A stretch of DNA of 44,585 bases. It comes from Phaeoceros laevis. Taxonomy: Eukaryota; Anthocerotophyta; Anthocerotopsida; Notothyladales. Numbering within the stretch: position 1 is the stretch's first letter; each line of letters starts with the position of its first letter. The notes below the pieces were generated by a model. That model saw nothing but the letters and a program-made list of their open reading frames with translations, did not search any database and was not told the origin of the DNA. This document shows positions 11,374 through 22,031 of the stretch, in pieces. The stretch covers positions 1-44,585 of the forward strand of contig JBNGIQ010009446.1 in NCBI GenBank assembly GCA_049999765.1. The letters run 5' to 3'. Both the position numbers and the translations under genes were made by a program.

Positions 11374-12020
11374 GCCTCAAAGCTTCTCCAGCGAGCGCCT
11401 CGACGCCTCTCGACGAAGTCACAGTCCAAGTGCTTCGGCGCGAAGAGAGCCTGCAGCCCTGGCCGGGAAGCTAGCAGTAGAAACCCGGAAGCGATGAGCC
11501 CTCGCTTGGCTCATCGCATCTGACATGGCAAAGACCCTTTTGTGAAAGCAATATTAAACAATTGATGTTAAGTGAGAGAAATATGGGATATCCACCGGGA
11601 TTCCACCCGGCGGGCCGATGGACTGTTGTGAACAGTTTGTGATGACTCAATCAAACCCCGCTCCTAGTTTGACGCAACCAATGAATCCAGCCGGGTGGGT
11701 AGGATATCAATCTGCCAGCACGTTGTAACACTATGTACGCCCTTATATCATTTAGTGAATATGCACGCTGCCTGGCCACATTTGATTTGATATGTGGGTA
11801 ACAAGTGGGTGCACGCACCTGTGATCTGTAAACCTCTAAAGTTGACTGACCACGACCACCCTTGCTGCTGCTGGAACAAAATGCAACTTGAGAGGTCCAT
11901 ATTCATTCTACTATTCTAGATAATGCATTCTACTATTCTAGATAAAGCTTATGCGACTATAAGCACAAGTGAAAAAAAAGTGTTGTATCAACTGCCCTCG
12001 GGCCCCTCAGTACACCAAGG
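11374..12020 (-). promoter_or_regulatory. Upstream region of Roco-caspase, duplicated at 12376-13002
   Basis: This ~650-bp block is repeated, with small indels, upstream of the Roco stub. Shared words include GATATCC.CCGGGATTCCACCC, GTGATGACTCAATCAAACC, CAGCACGTTGTAACAC, CTGTGATCTGTAAACCTCT and TTGACTGACCACGACCACCC. Both copies end at GTACACCAAGG. It must contain the promoter and 5' leader of the gene. TGACTCA (AP-1/bZIP-like core) and TTGAC (W-box-like core) occur, but short motifs like these are expected by chance. Confidence 0.5.
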
Positions 12021-12375
12021 TAAATGCCACAAGTTTGTGAGCTGGGTGACCTCCGCTTCTCCCAACTTCATGTGTAGACCTGCTCGAAGCTAGCGCTTCC
12101 TGAAGATGTGCTCTCAACTCCGCTGCGAACTTCTCTGCGATGCTTCTCAACAGCCTCTCGAGTTCGGGATGTGTCACTTCCAGCCGTAAAATGCCCTTGT
12201 CCGAGCTCGCACTTGGCAGGACATGGAGCAACGCCTCGAACAAGTTCACACTGAGGCTCGGCAGCAGCCTCACAATCTCACCTGCACTCATATTCACCTG
12301 TGCAGGCAAAGGTACCGGTGCCACCATGGCCTCGTCAAGCATGTTGATCATCGTGGCCATCCCCTCCGAACCCAT
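12007..12375 (-). pseudogene. Truncated third Roco copy (first ~90 codons only)
   Basis: The ATG context and the first ~90 codons (MSAGEIVRLLPSLSVNL..., ILRLEVTHPELERLL) match the start of both Roco genes. Homology then stops around RAHLQ and the frame runs through unrelated sequence to a stop, giving 122 codons. No LRR, Roc or COR sequence follows: the next gene downstream on this strand is the intact Roco-caspase promoter block. This is a promoter-plus-5'-end duplicate of about 1 kb placed directly upstream of the Roco-caspase gene. It could still be transcribed as a short N-terminal-domain protein. Confidence 0.8.
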
Positions 12376-13002
12376 GCCTCAAGGCTTCTCCAGCGAGTGC
12401 CTCCACGCTTCGCGACGAAGTCACAGTCCAAGTGCTTCGGTGCGAAGGTGTTTGCAGCCCTGGCTGGGAAGCTTCTCGCTTGGCTCATCTCCCTCTCTAG
12501 CGCCTCTGACATGGCAGAGATCCTTTTGTGAAAGCAATATTGAACAATTGATGTAAAGTGAGAGAAAAATGGGATATCCTCCGGGATTCCACCCGGCCGG
12601 CCGATGGACTGTGAAGGGCTTGTGAACAGTTTGTGATGACTCAATCAAACCCCCGCTCCTAGTTTGACGCAAGCAATGAATCCAGCCGGCCTGAGCCGGG
12701 TAGGTAGCATAAGCATATCGATCTGCCAGCACGTTGTAACACTAGATAAGCCCTTATATTATTTAGTGAATATGCACGCTGCCTGGCCACATGTGTGGGT
12801 AACAGTGGGTGCACGTACCTGTGATCTGTAAACCTCTGAAGTTGACTGACCACGACCACCCTTGCTGCTGCTGGAACAAAATGCAACTTGAGAGGTCCAT
12901 ATTATAGCATTCTACTATTCTAGCTGAAGCTTATGCGACTATAAGCGCAAGTGAAAAAAAAGTGTTGTATCAACTGCCCTCGGACCCCTCGGTACACCAA
13001 GG
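12376..13002 (-). repeat. Second copy of the Roco promoter block
   Basis: Direct tandem duplicate of 11374-12020, offset about 1 kb with roughly 20 bp of net indels. It lies upstream of the truncated Roco stub, so one duplication event carried promoter and 5' coding sequence together. Confidence 0.8.
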
Positions 13003-13169
13003 TCCTCTGTTTCTGAGGTCGCCTTGAAGGTCATCTCCATGCAGACACCACATGATCATGAGCTTATTCCAGGCATCCTAGAAAGGGACACTACAGTCAG
13101 AAGTAGTCCAAACCGGAGGTCGTGAAGGTTACCAATGGGAACGTCAGGCTGGGCTGAGCGCGGGAGCAC

Positions 13170-13306
13170 CATGAAGGTAGCTGGCCTCGCAGATCCCCGC
13201 CATCCATGAACTCGTACATGGAAATCTGATTGTCTTGTTTGCAATATCCAATCAGAGGAACAATGTGCTTGTGATACAACCTTAAGTTAGCAGCAGAACT
13301 TTTCAT
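13170..13306 (-). pseudogene. Receptor-like kinase fragment (N-lobe/hinge region)
   Basis: In the minus frame an apparent acceptor (CTGAACACAG) is followed by codons for LYHKHIVPLIGYCKQDNQ and MYEFMDGGDLRGQL. This is the plant receptor-like kinase pattern H(K/R)H(L/I)V.LIGYC...LVYEFM..G.LR..L. The hydrophobic LV before YEFM is missing, no kinase sequence flanks it, and the frame soon leaves the kinase pattern. It is a relic exon piece. Kinase identity is fairly sure from this pattern; the subfamily cannot be told. Confidence 0.6.
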
Positions 13307-13779
13307 CTGTGTTCAGATAGTACAGCAGGTGATGGAGAGCTGTGCATACTAATGCAATGTAAGCCCAAACCTTTCAAGCTTAATGGTGGTGCATGGGACC
13401 AACTGGCTTGTTCCAAATAAAATGTTTGCATGATTCCAAACCCAAATGTTGTTCTTCGCGGACGCCAATTCAGGTGAACTTATTAGAGAGAGGTGGCTCC
13501 AGTTGGTTAATTGGAAGGCCTGACAATGATACCGAAATTACCCAATGATAAATAAGTATTTTGTGCTCAACTTACAAACTTAGTCCATGTTGAAGGCTGT
13601 TCTTGCTAAAGTCGACTGCAATAGGAGACAACAGACAACAGGAGACGGCACTTTCGAGTAACAAAAAACTGAAGGCCTTGCATCTTCTCATTTAGGCGTT
13701 CCGCACCCGGGGCTTCTCGGGCAAATTGAAGTCCACGCTGTGGAGACATTGATCAATTATGCTGTGGAGGTGCTCTTCG
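13307..13779. other. Intergenic, nothing recognised
   Basis: Moderately AT-rich sequence between the kinase relic and the 3' end of the giant gene. No coding signal, RNA gene or repeat that I can support. Confidence 0.4.
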
Positions 13780-16700
13780 TCAAGAAATTGGAGTAACTGT
13801 GGGTTGCGCGGCATTGTTGGTTGGGACTGGCTGGATCAACGGCTGCACGGTGTTAGGTTCAGAAANNNNNNNNNNGGGACTGGCTGGATCAACGGCTGCA
13901 CGGTGTTAGGTTCAGAAATCTGTTCTGCGGTGCCAATTTCCTGGACATTTTCGTCTTCGTCTTCACTGGCTGTGTCCGCAAAGTAGTCGATGCTGAACTC
14001 TGGACCATCGCCTTCTGGCATCTCTGGTCCACATTTGTAATTGTCGTACCAGGTTTCAAGAGCCTGGTTTTCTTGCTCAGTCCTGGCGTCCAGGATTTCA
14101 AGAGTATCTAGCAGAGACAGCTGTCTCTTTTCCTCTTCCTTAGTTGCCAGTTGACGGTCTCGGTCCATAATTCTGAGTCCAGCATGCCTTGCTTCCCATG
14201 CAATTCTGTGTCTTCGCCTCTTAGCCTCCCACAGAATTGCTTCGTGCATATGACGGTCTTGTCGTCGTTTTGCCATCAATTTGGCCTCCTTGCGAGCTAT
14301 GCTCCCGTCAGTTGCTGCTCTTGTCATATTTCGTCGCTTGGTCGCTACCAAGTTGTCACGAGCTTCCGCGAGGCCTGCAAATGCAAATACGTCTTGTTCG
14401 CTCTCCAGAAAGATTTGTCGTCGCCTCATCCTTTCCGCGGCTGATTTTGCGTCAAAGAAAGCAGGTGACATCCGGCGGCTCTCCTCCCACTCTCTGCTAG
14501 TAGCAAGGCCTCTTTGAACTTGTGAGAACTGTCTCTGCCTGTCTCGTTCAGCTTGAGCTGCTATTGCCTTCTGCCTTCGCATTGTTCGCTCGCTGCACAG
14601 ACGGAATTGCAAGTACGGATCAAGGTCAGGATGCATCCCGCTTTCCTGCTTTTGTCTATCCAGCAGCCGTTTCCTGCACAATGTAGCTTCCTTGATTCTT
14701 TCAATAGATACAGCTAGCTCCTGTTCTCGCAAGGCTGCAGCACGAGCTGCTGCTTCTTGTTCCTCCAAACACATAGCTTCGTCTTTCTTCTCCTGAGAAA
14801 CAGGAACGGTGCTAACAAGAAGAGGCTGCGGACCAGCCGAACTCGCTTCTCCAACTTTTGGTTTGCAGGTCAGCAGCTTCGATTTAATTCTTTTCAGGTG
14901 CTTGCGTATATTCTGACAGGTTTCGCCCTTTTCTGGCATACAGCGCCCGGATGTAATTCCGACCATTCTGCTTGTGTCTTGTTTTTTTTCCGAGTCTTCG
15001 ACTGTAATCTGGTGCTCATCCTTAAACATGAAGGTTTGCAACTCAGGCCCGTCACTCGCACTTGGGACCTCAGGAACGGTTTTTATCGACTGAGGTGCAG
15101 AGTTAGGATCATCCACCGCCACCAAAAACATCTGTGATGTGACGGTACTCTCTGTACCATCTTCATGGACAACTTGAGTTGTTGCTAGGGATGATCTTGC
15201 AATCATCATCTCATTTTCTTTGATGGAGGGCTCTGTTGTCACTGTAGCAGGCGTCCCAGAGCTGTGTTTTGGATGATCTTCATCTGAAGGTGTTGTCACA
15301 GGTACAGGGAAGCAGCAGGACATTTTTGGAACATGGAAGGACCTGCAAGGGCTCTTTTGCTCATCAACTAAGTTCCTGGAATCATCAAGGATGGGGATGC
15401 TTGTGGTGGTTGTAGTTTCTAGAGGCGCTGTTGACTCTGCATCTAGTTTCTCACTTTTTTGAGATCCTTCGGTGAACGCAGTACCGTGAGCTGATTGATG
15501 ATCTGATTGGTTTATAACAGTTTTCTTGTCCTGCATGCGAGTGTCCTCGATTGCAGATTTTGACTCTCTTCCAACAAAGGGGTAGCAACATATTGTTCTA
15601 TTGTCTGGGTGTCCTGGATTTGGAGGTAAGCTGTCACTTGAATCAGATACTTTTTGTTGAATGGTTTCTTTGGCAGCTGTGGTTGCACTGTTGTCTTTTT
15701 CAGGAGGCGGAGACTCAATGACGGGCTCTTGCATGTTCTTGGTTGATGTCACTCTTCTTTCCTTCTTGTAGGCATCCGGATAACAGCAAGTCTTGTCAGC
15801 TGCATCTCTATTTTGATGCTTACTTTCGTTTATGGGGGGCTCTGTTGCAACAATAGCAGATGTTCCAAGACTGTCTTTTGGATTATCTTCACCTAGCGCT
15901 CCTGTCACAGGGAAGCAGCAGGTTGACAATTTCGGAACATGGAATGAGTGTTGAGGGCTCTTTTGCTCGTCAACCAAGTTCTCAGGAGGAACGACTGGGA
16001 TGCTTGCGTTGGTTCTAGTATCTAAAGGCCTTGCTGTCTCTGCGCCTGGATCCTCACTTTCTTGAGAACCATCCTTCAATGCAGTAGTATGTGCTGATTG
16101 AGGATCTGATTGGTTCACGCGGATTGTGCTTGTGGATTTTGACTCTCTTCGTGCAACAGGGTAACAACATATCTTTCCATCACTGACTTGGTGTTTGAGG
16201 TTTCTTGCCTCTTCTGGATTTGGAGGTAAGCTGTCACTTACGTCAGATGTTTTCTGCTGAGTGTTTTGTTCGACGACTGTGGCTGCACTGGTGTCTTTTC
16301 CAACAGTGGGAGACACAATGAAGGGCTCTTGCATGTTTGTGGTTGCTGTCAACCTTCCTTTCTTTTTGTAGGAAGCAGGGTAACAGCAAGTCTTGACTGC
16401 CGAATCTGTATTCTGATTCTCAATTTCTTTGATGGAGGGCTCTGTTGCCACTGTAGCAAACGTCTCAGGACTGTCTTTCGACTGACTTTCAACTGGCGTT
16501 GTTTTTACAGGGAAGCAGCAGGTTGACAATCTGGGAACATGGAATGACGCCTGAGGGCTCTTTTGCTCGTCAGCCAAGTTCTCAGAACGATCAGCCAGTT
16601 GGATGCTTGTGTTGATTGTAGTATCCAAAGGTGTCTCTGGATCTAGTTTCTCACTTTTTTCAGAACCATCCTTCGATGCAGTAGTATGGATTGATTGATG

Positions 16701-19700
16701 ATTTGGCTGGTTCAGACCTATCTGGTTGTCATGCATGCAAGTGTCTTGGATTATGGAATTTTTCTCTCTTCGGACAAGAGGGTAGCAACATATTTTTCCA
16801 CCACTACCTTGGTGTTCAATAGTGGGAGACTCAATGAGGGGCTCTTGCATGTTTGTGATTGCTGTCAACCCTCGTTCCTTTTTGTAGGAAGCAGGGTAAC
16901 AGCAAGTCTTGACTGCCGAATCTGCATTCTGATTCTCAATTTCTTTGATGGAGGGCTCTGTTGCCACTGTAGCAAACGTCTCAGGACTGTCTTTCGACTG
17001 ACTTTCAACTGGCGTTGTTTTTACAGGGAAGCAGCAGGTTGACAATCTGGGAACATGGAATGACGCCTGAGGGCTCTTTTGCTCGTCAGCCAAGTTCTCA
17101 GAACGATCAGCCAGTGGGATGCTTGTGTTGATTGTAGTATCCAAAGGTGTCTCTGGATCTAGTTTCTCACTTTTGTCAGAACCATCCTTCGATGCAGTAG
17201 TATGGATTGATTGATGATTTGGCTGGTTCAGACCTATCTGGTTGTCATGCATGCAAGTGTCTTGGATTGTGGAATTTTTCTCTCTTCGGACAAGAGGGTA
17301 GCAACATATTTTTCCGCCACTACCTTGGTGTTCAATAGTGGGAGACTCAATGAGGGGCTCTTGCATGTTTGTGGTTGCTGTCAACCCTCCTTTCTTTTTG
17401 TAGGAAGCAGGGTAACAGCAAGTCTTGACAGACGAATCTGTATTCTCATTCTCATTTTCTTTGATGGAGGGCTCTGTTGCCACTGTAGCAAACGTCCCAG
17501 GACTGTCTTTTGACTGACTTTCAACTGGCGTTGTTTGTACAGGGAAGCAGCAGGTTGACAATCTGGGAACATGGAATGACCCCTGAGGGCTCTTTTGCTC
17601 GCCAGCCAAGTTCTCAGAACAATCAGCCAGTAGGATGCTTGTGGTGATTGTAGTATCTAAAGGCTTCTCTGCACCTAGTTTCTCACTTTCTTTAGAACCA
17701 TCCTTCGATGCAGTTGTATGGCTTGATTGATGATTTGGCTGGTTTAAACCTATCTGGTTGTCATGCATGCAAGTGTCTTGGATTGTGGATTTTGAGTCTC
17801 TTCGGACAAGAGGGTAGCAACATAATATTTTTCTAGCACTGCCTTGGTGTTCGAGGTCTCTTGCCTCTCCTGGATTTGGAGGTACGCTGTCACTTGCATC
17901 AGATGTTTTCTGTTGAACGGTTTGTTCAGGGGTTGTGGCTGTACTGGTGTCCTTTTCAGGGGTGGGAAACCCAAGGAGGGTCTCTTGCATGTTCGTGGTT
18001 TCTGTCAGCCTTCGTTCCCTTTTGTTTGCAGCAGGGTAACAGCAAGTCTTGTCAGCAGAATTCGTATCCTGATGTTCAGCTGATCCTGAAGGTACCTCTT
18101 GAGGACAGGCTTCTAATGAAGTAACTGTTCTCTCTATTAGTGGAGAGTCGAAACCATCTGCTGGTGGAAGTGATGCAAGGACGGTGGTAGTTGTGCTGCC
18201 ACGCTTTGAACCTAAATTAGATGGCCCTTTCAACAAGTCAGGCCCTTGAAGATTATCATGCATGCATGTATCTTTGTTGGTTGCATTTGCATGACCATCT
18301 GTGGGCGAAGATTGTTTTGATGTGGCTACCAGGTTACTTTGAACTGTTGCATTGAGGCTAGGCATTTCTAGTTCTAAGGGCGTAGGGGACAGCTGGGATT
18401 GACGAGCGATCTCATGGTCAAGTTCTGTATTAGTTCTGCTATGGTCTTGCTGATCGACAAAGAACAGATCTGATTCTACTCTCAGGACTGGAGTACTATT
18501 TTCTTGTGTGTTGAGCTCCTTCTCCACTGGTGTGTCAACTGAAGGGAATATCTGTCCTTCCTGTTTGAAGGCCTGTGCCTCGTGTCCTCTTAGAAGATGA
18601 TCTTGGAGTTTAGTGGGGTCTGAGGGCTTCTCAGGTCCCTCCTTGATATAAGCATCGTTTGTAGGTATATCACCATCTTTTGCTGCTGAATCTAGCTGTC
18701 TATCCTTGTTGGTTAGACCAGAAATTGTTGAGGTACTAGGTCCTCCGCTGCTGTCCTTATGGTGGGTACCTGTAAATAAAACTGCTGGTGCGGCAATGAC
18801 TGGGCTCAGAGCTAATTGTGGAGAGTCTGGACTCGATCCTTGCTGGCCTTTATCCGACTCTTGTGAAGAACCGGCCTCTGTGCCCTGTGTAAATGCACTC
18901 TGATCCTGGTTAGCTGCAGAGCCCGCACTTGTTATTTGTGAACTGTCAAAAATGTTGAGCTTGGCTTTGCCTGTTGCGAGAAGTCTGTGTCCCAAACAAA
19001 AGGGGCACGGTCCTGGCACCTGACAAACTTGCACTTCTGTTGGAGGGACTTGTTGCCTACACTCAGTCATAGAACTCTCGCCCCGTCTGTCCTGCTCCAG
19101 GACACCTCCTGTTGTCTGACTCTCTTGCCCCACTCTCTGTCTAGGTTGGGATGCGGGGTGGAGTCCCTGCTCACTCACTTGCTGAAGATGCATTTCATTA
19201 TTGGAAGGCCCAACAAGTGCCGAATTTGCTGATCTCGTAGTGCTTGATGGCTCACCCTCAATCTGAGAGCTCTGGAACTTTGATATTGCTATCCCCTCTT
19301 GGACAGGTATAGATGCCTTCAACTCGGTTTCCGTTTCTAAGTGCAGTGCAGTGGAAGCTGCTGTGGCTTCTTCTGGCTCCTTGGCGGGACCACTTGGGCC
19401 GCCATCACAAAGCTCACCAGCAAGTTCGGAAGCAAGACTCGGTTGAGGAGTGGGATTCATTCCTGTGTCCAGCAAGGGGGAGAAGGGAGGGGTGCTACTA
19501 CGTGCAGTTGTCACTTCATCAGGTTTGTGAAGAAAACAGTTCGTTTCAGGAAGATCCTCATCGGGCTTGTGGATAGCACAGATTGTTTCAGGGCCATCCG
19601 AAGTGTTGATTGCTGTGTACAAATTGCTCTTGGCTTCTGAATCTGCCAAGAATAGTTTTTGTGTCTCTCTTGGAAGTGTGGAGACCCTTGGAGCGCTAGA

Positions 19701-22031
19701 AAAAATGTTGTCCCTCTTGGTTGTTGACTGTTTGCTGCCAACGGAATGAACTCCGCTCATTCCCGCTTCTGGCAACTCACATGACGTACTAGAGGGAGAA
19801 TCAGGAAGAGTAGCAGATTCCACATGCTGTCCTACCGTTTGCGGTGGCTGCATTGCCACTAATACAAAATGCTCAGTTAGCACAGCATCCAACACACCAT
19901 CAGACTGTGTGCTGATTTCCGTGCTAACAAGGGCCTCGGCTACAGTTTTTTCACCAAACTGTGTGACATCATCTATCAAAATATGTTGCTCCATTGCACG
20001 CCCGGGAATCAAATGCACCGAGGACAGAGTCTTGTCCATGTCTGTGTCACAATGTGGGCCTTTATCGCCATCCTTGGACTCAGTAGTTGTGCGTTCTTTT
20101 GAGAAATTTTTCCCTCCTCTGTCCATGTCAGTAGCTGCCTGTGAAGGTTCCGGGGTCCTATTTATGCTGCTTTCCTGAATGGACACTTGTGGGATCAGCG
20201 TGTGGCCTGTCAGATCTTTGCTCTCTTCAACTTCATCCAAGGGGCTGCATAATTTGGCCTCTTCTCCAGTAATACTGACAATTTTGAGAACACCGTTATC
20301 GGTGATTGTTAATCCTGAGGCGGAGACACGCCGTCTCACATCGTTACTGTGTGCCTCCAATACGGGCATAGGAACTGGTGTTGCTTGGATTTGACATCCA
20401 AAGACATCGTCGACTTTTGGGTAAGGGACTGGAACAAGCTTGTCTCGCTCTTTATTCTTGCTTTGAGCATCACTGCCTGTCTGCATTTCGATGCCAATAT
20501 CCCGGGCCTCCTCACCATTTACATGAATGTTGCAGAAAGTTGAAGTCTTATTGCCGTCAGTTGCATTGTCTATCCTTACGGGCTGACTTGATGAAGCCCG
20601 ACTCAAAGCCCTTGCCGACAGGAAGTTGTCGTTTGCATCGTTAGGACCTTCACCCTGCCAAAGTCCTTCAGTTTCAGAATATTTTGACTGGTTGCTATGA
20701 CTACCATGAACTCCGGTCCCTGATAGGCTGTCCAGTGGCTGTGCCTCAGCTCCCACTTGGAGAAGCGGGTCTGAAGTTGATGAGCTATCAATGGGTTGGA
20801 GATGCAACGCTCTTAGGTGCATAGAAGATTGCACTCCCAAGTTATTTTGTGTGGCCTGGTACTGAGAGTATGTTACTGTTAGTTCGCTGCGAGCTAGAGC
20901 AGTAGCTGGTGGCAGTAGTTGGCCCCTGGTTGTTGATGCTCCTGTTATTCCGGATCTGGTGCTCACTTCACCAGGTGACCTAGGCCTGGTTAGTTCATGT
21001 CGAACGAATCCTACATCCGATGTGCCACGTCGGTCAGCTCTAAGCTCCGAGCTCCTGGTGATGCTGGAAGACTGTCCAGATGTTGTAGTGCTGGTCCCAG
21101 AGACACCCAACTGGGGCTCAAGCGAAAGCTGTCTTTTCTCACCCACTATTTGGCTGTCAGGTATGGCTGAAAGGCGCTCATTCGATGAGCTTGTTTGAGC
21201 CAGGTTGCTGTGTTTTTGGCTTTGAGAACTGGATGGCTTAGGCAACATTGTTGGGTGACTGAGATTTTGGGATTGCAAGGCAGGTGTTGATGTTGAGGGG
21301 AAATGAATGTGACCTTCCAGGAGCTCCGCTTGAGCGGTCTCGTCGGCTGCGATTTCGTCGGTTTCCTGGCGATCCCAATTTCGCGGTCGTGGTAGGAAAA
21401 TGACGAATTTTTTTTTCTCATCGGGGTGAGTGTTCGATGTTGCCACCTCACTTCTGCCGGGGAGTGCTTCGTGATACTGCTCCTCTGGGAGGACCTCTTC
21501 CACGGTGATCGGCTCGGGACTGGAGGCTCTGTCATCCTCATGCCCGTGTCTGGTCACCATGATTGTGGTTGACAACGAGCATGAGAGTTCCATACTTGTA
21601 TCGGTGGCTGCTTCTCTTAGGGTGGACTGTAGGATTCTGCTGGAAGATGTGTTGGAAACTTGTTTGTTTGCTGGAAAATTTGTTTGTGTTGCGAAGCCAT
21701 AGCCGGGGGTCAGCCGCTGGTGCTCAACTGTTGCTAGGCCCCGACCAACTTGGCTAGCTGAGGGGCTGTCATGTTTCAAATGCGTCCTCACGACCGAGGT
21801 TGAACTCGTAGCAACAAAAGCAAGGCATTGCCCCTCTTCGTCATCTACTTCCGCGTAGTTGTGAGCAACTCCTCTGTCCTGTTGGACGTGGATAGACACT
21901 TGTGCTCTATCACTTGTTGCAAACCCCCTTGTTTGCGACGGCGCGCCCAGCTCCGACCTTGTCACTGCCGTCGTTACCGTCATCTCGAACTCCAGGCCGC
22001 CTTGAGGCTCGCTCATCGCGAAATCTTCCAT
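13780..22031 (-). CDS. Giant single-exon protein with 15 CC[FY]P motifs, unrecognised
   Basis: Opens at ATG 22031 (MEDFAMSEPQGG) and runs over 8 kb without an intron. I do not recognise the family. The first ~1300 residues are Ser/Thr/Gln/Pro-rich and look disordered. Residues about 1320-2245 hold five tandem units, each with three short cysteine motifs in the order KTCCYP, (K)ICCYP and (ST)CCFPV. Nearby constant words include CMHDNQIGLNQPNHQS, SFHVP(R/K)LS and VATEPSIKE. From about 2360 to 2650 the sequence is Arg/Lys/Glu/Ala-rich and predicted helical (REQELAVSIERIKEA, AIAAQAERDRQRQ). It ends in an acidic tail. The printed C-terminus crosses an artefactual gap. If the two 43-bp contig ends are merged, the frame ends ...PTVTPIS at stop 13780-13782, about 2730 aa. 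Its neighbour across a 2-kb divergent spacer is the SRA gene. No function is proposed. Confidence 0.75.
13823..13918. other. Unmerged contig overlap: 43-bp direct repeat around a 10-N gap
   Basis: 13823-13865 and 13876-13918 are identical over 43 bp (GGGACTGGCTGG...TTCAGAAA) and separated only by 10 N. This is the signature of two contig ends that overlap but were not joined. The apparent duplication and the frame change it causes should be discounted. Confidence 0.9.
15300..18060 (-). repeat. Tandem coding repeat, 516-bp period in the youngest units
   Basis: The phrase GCAGGGTAACAGCAAGTCTTGAC (the KTCCYP segment) recurs near 16375, 16890 and 17405, exactly one 516-bp step apart, and in diverged form near 15780 and 18030. 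Units around 16.3-17.9 kb are almost identical, while the outer two are longer (about 610-620 bp) and more diverged. All five keep the frame and all three cysteine motifs. Confidence 0.85.
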
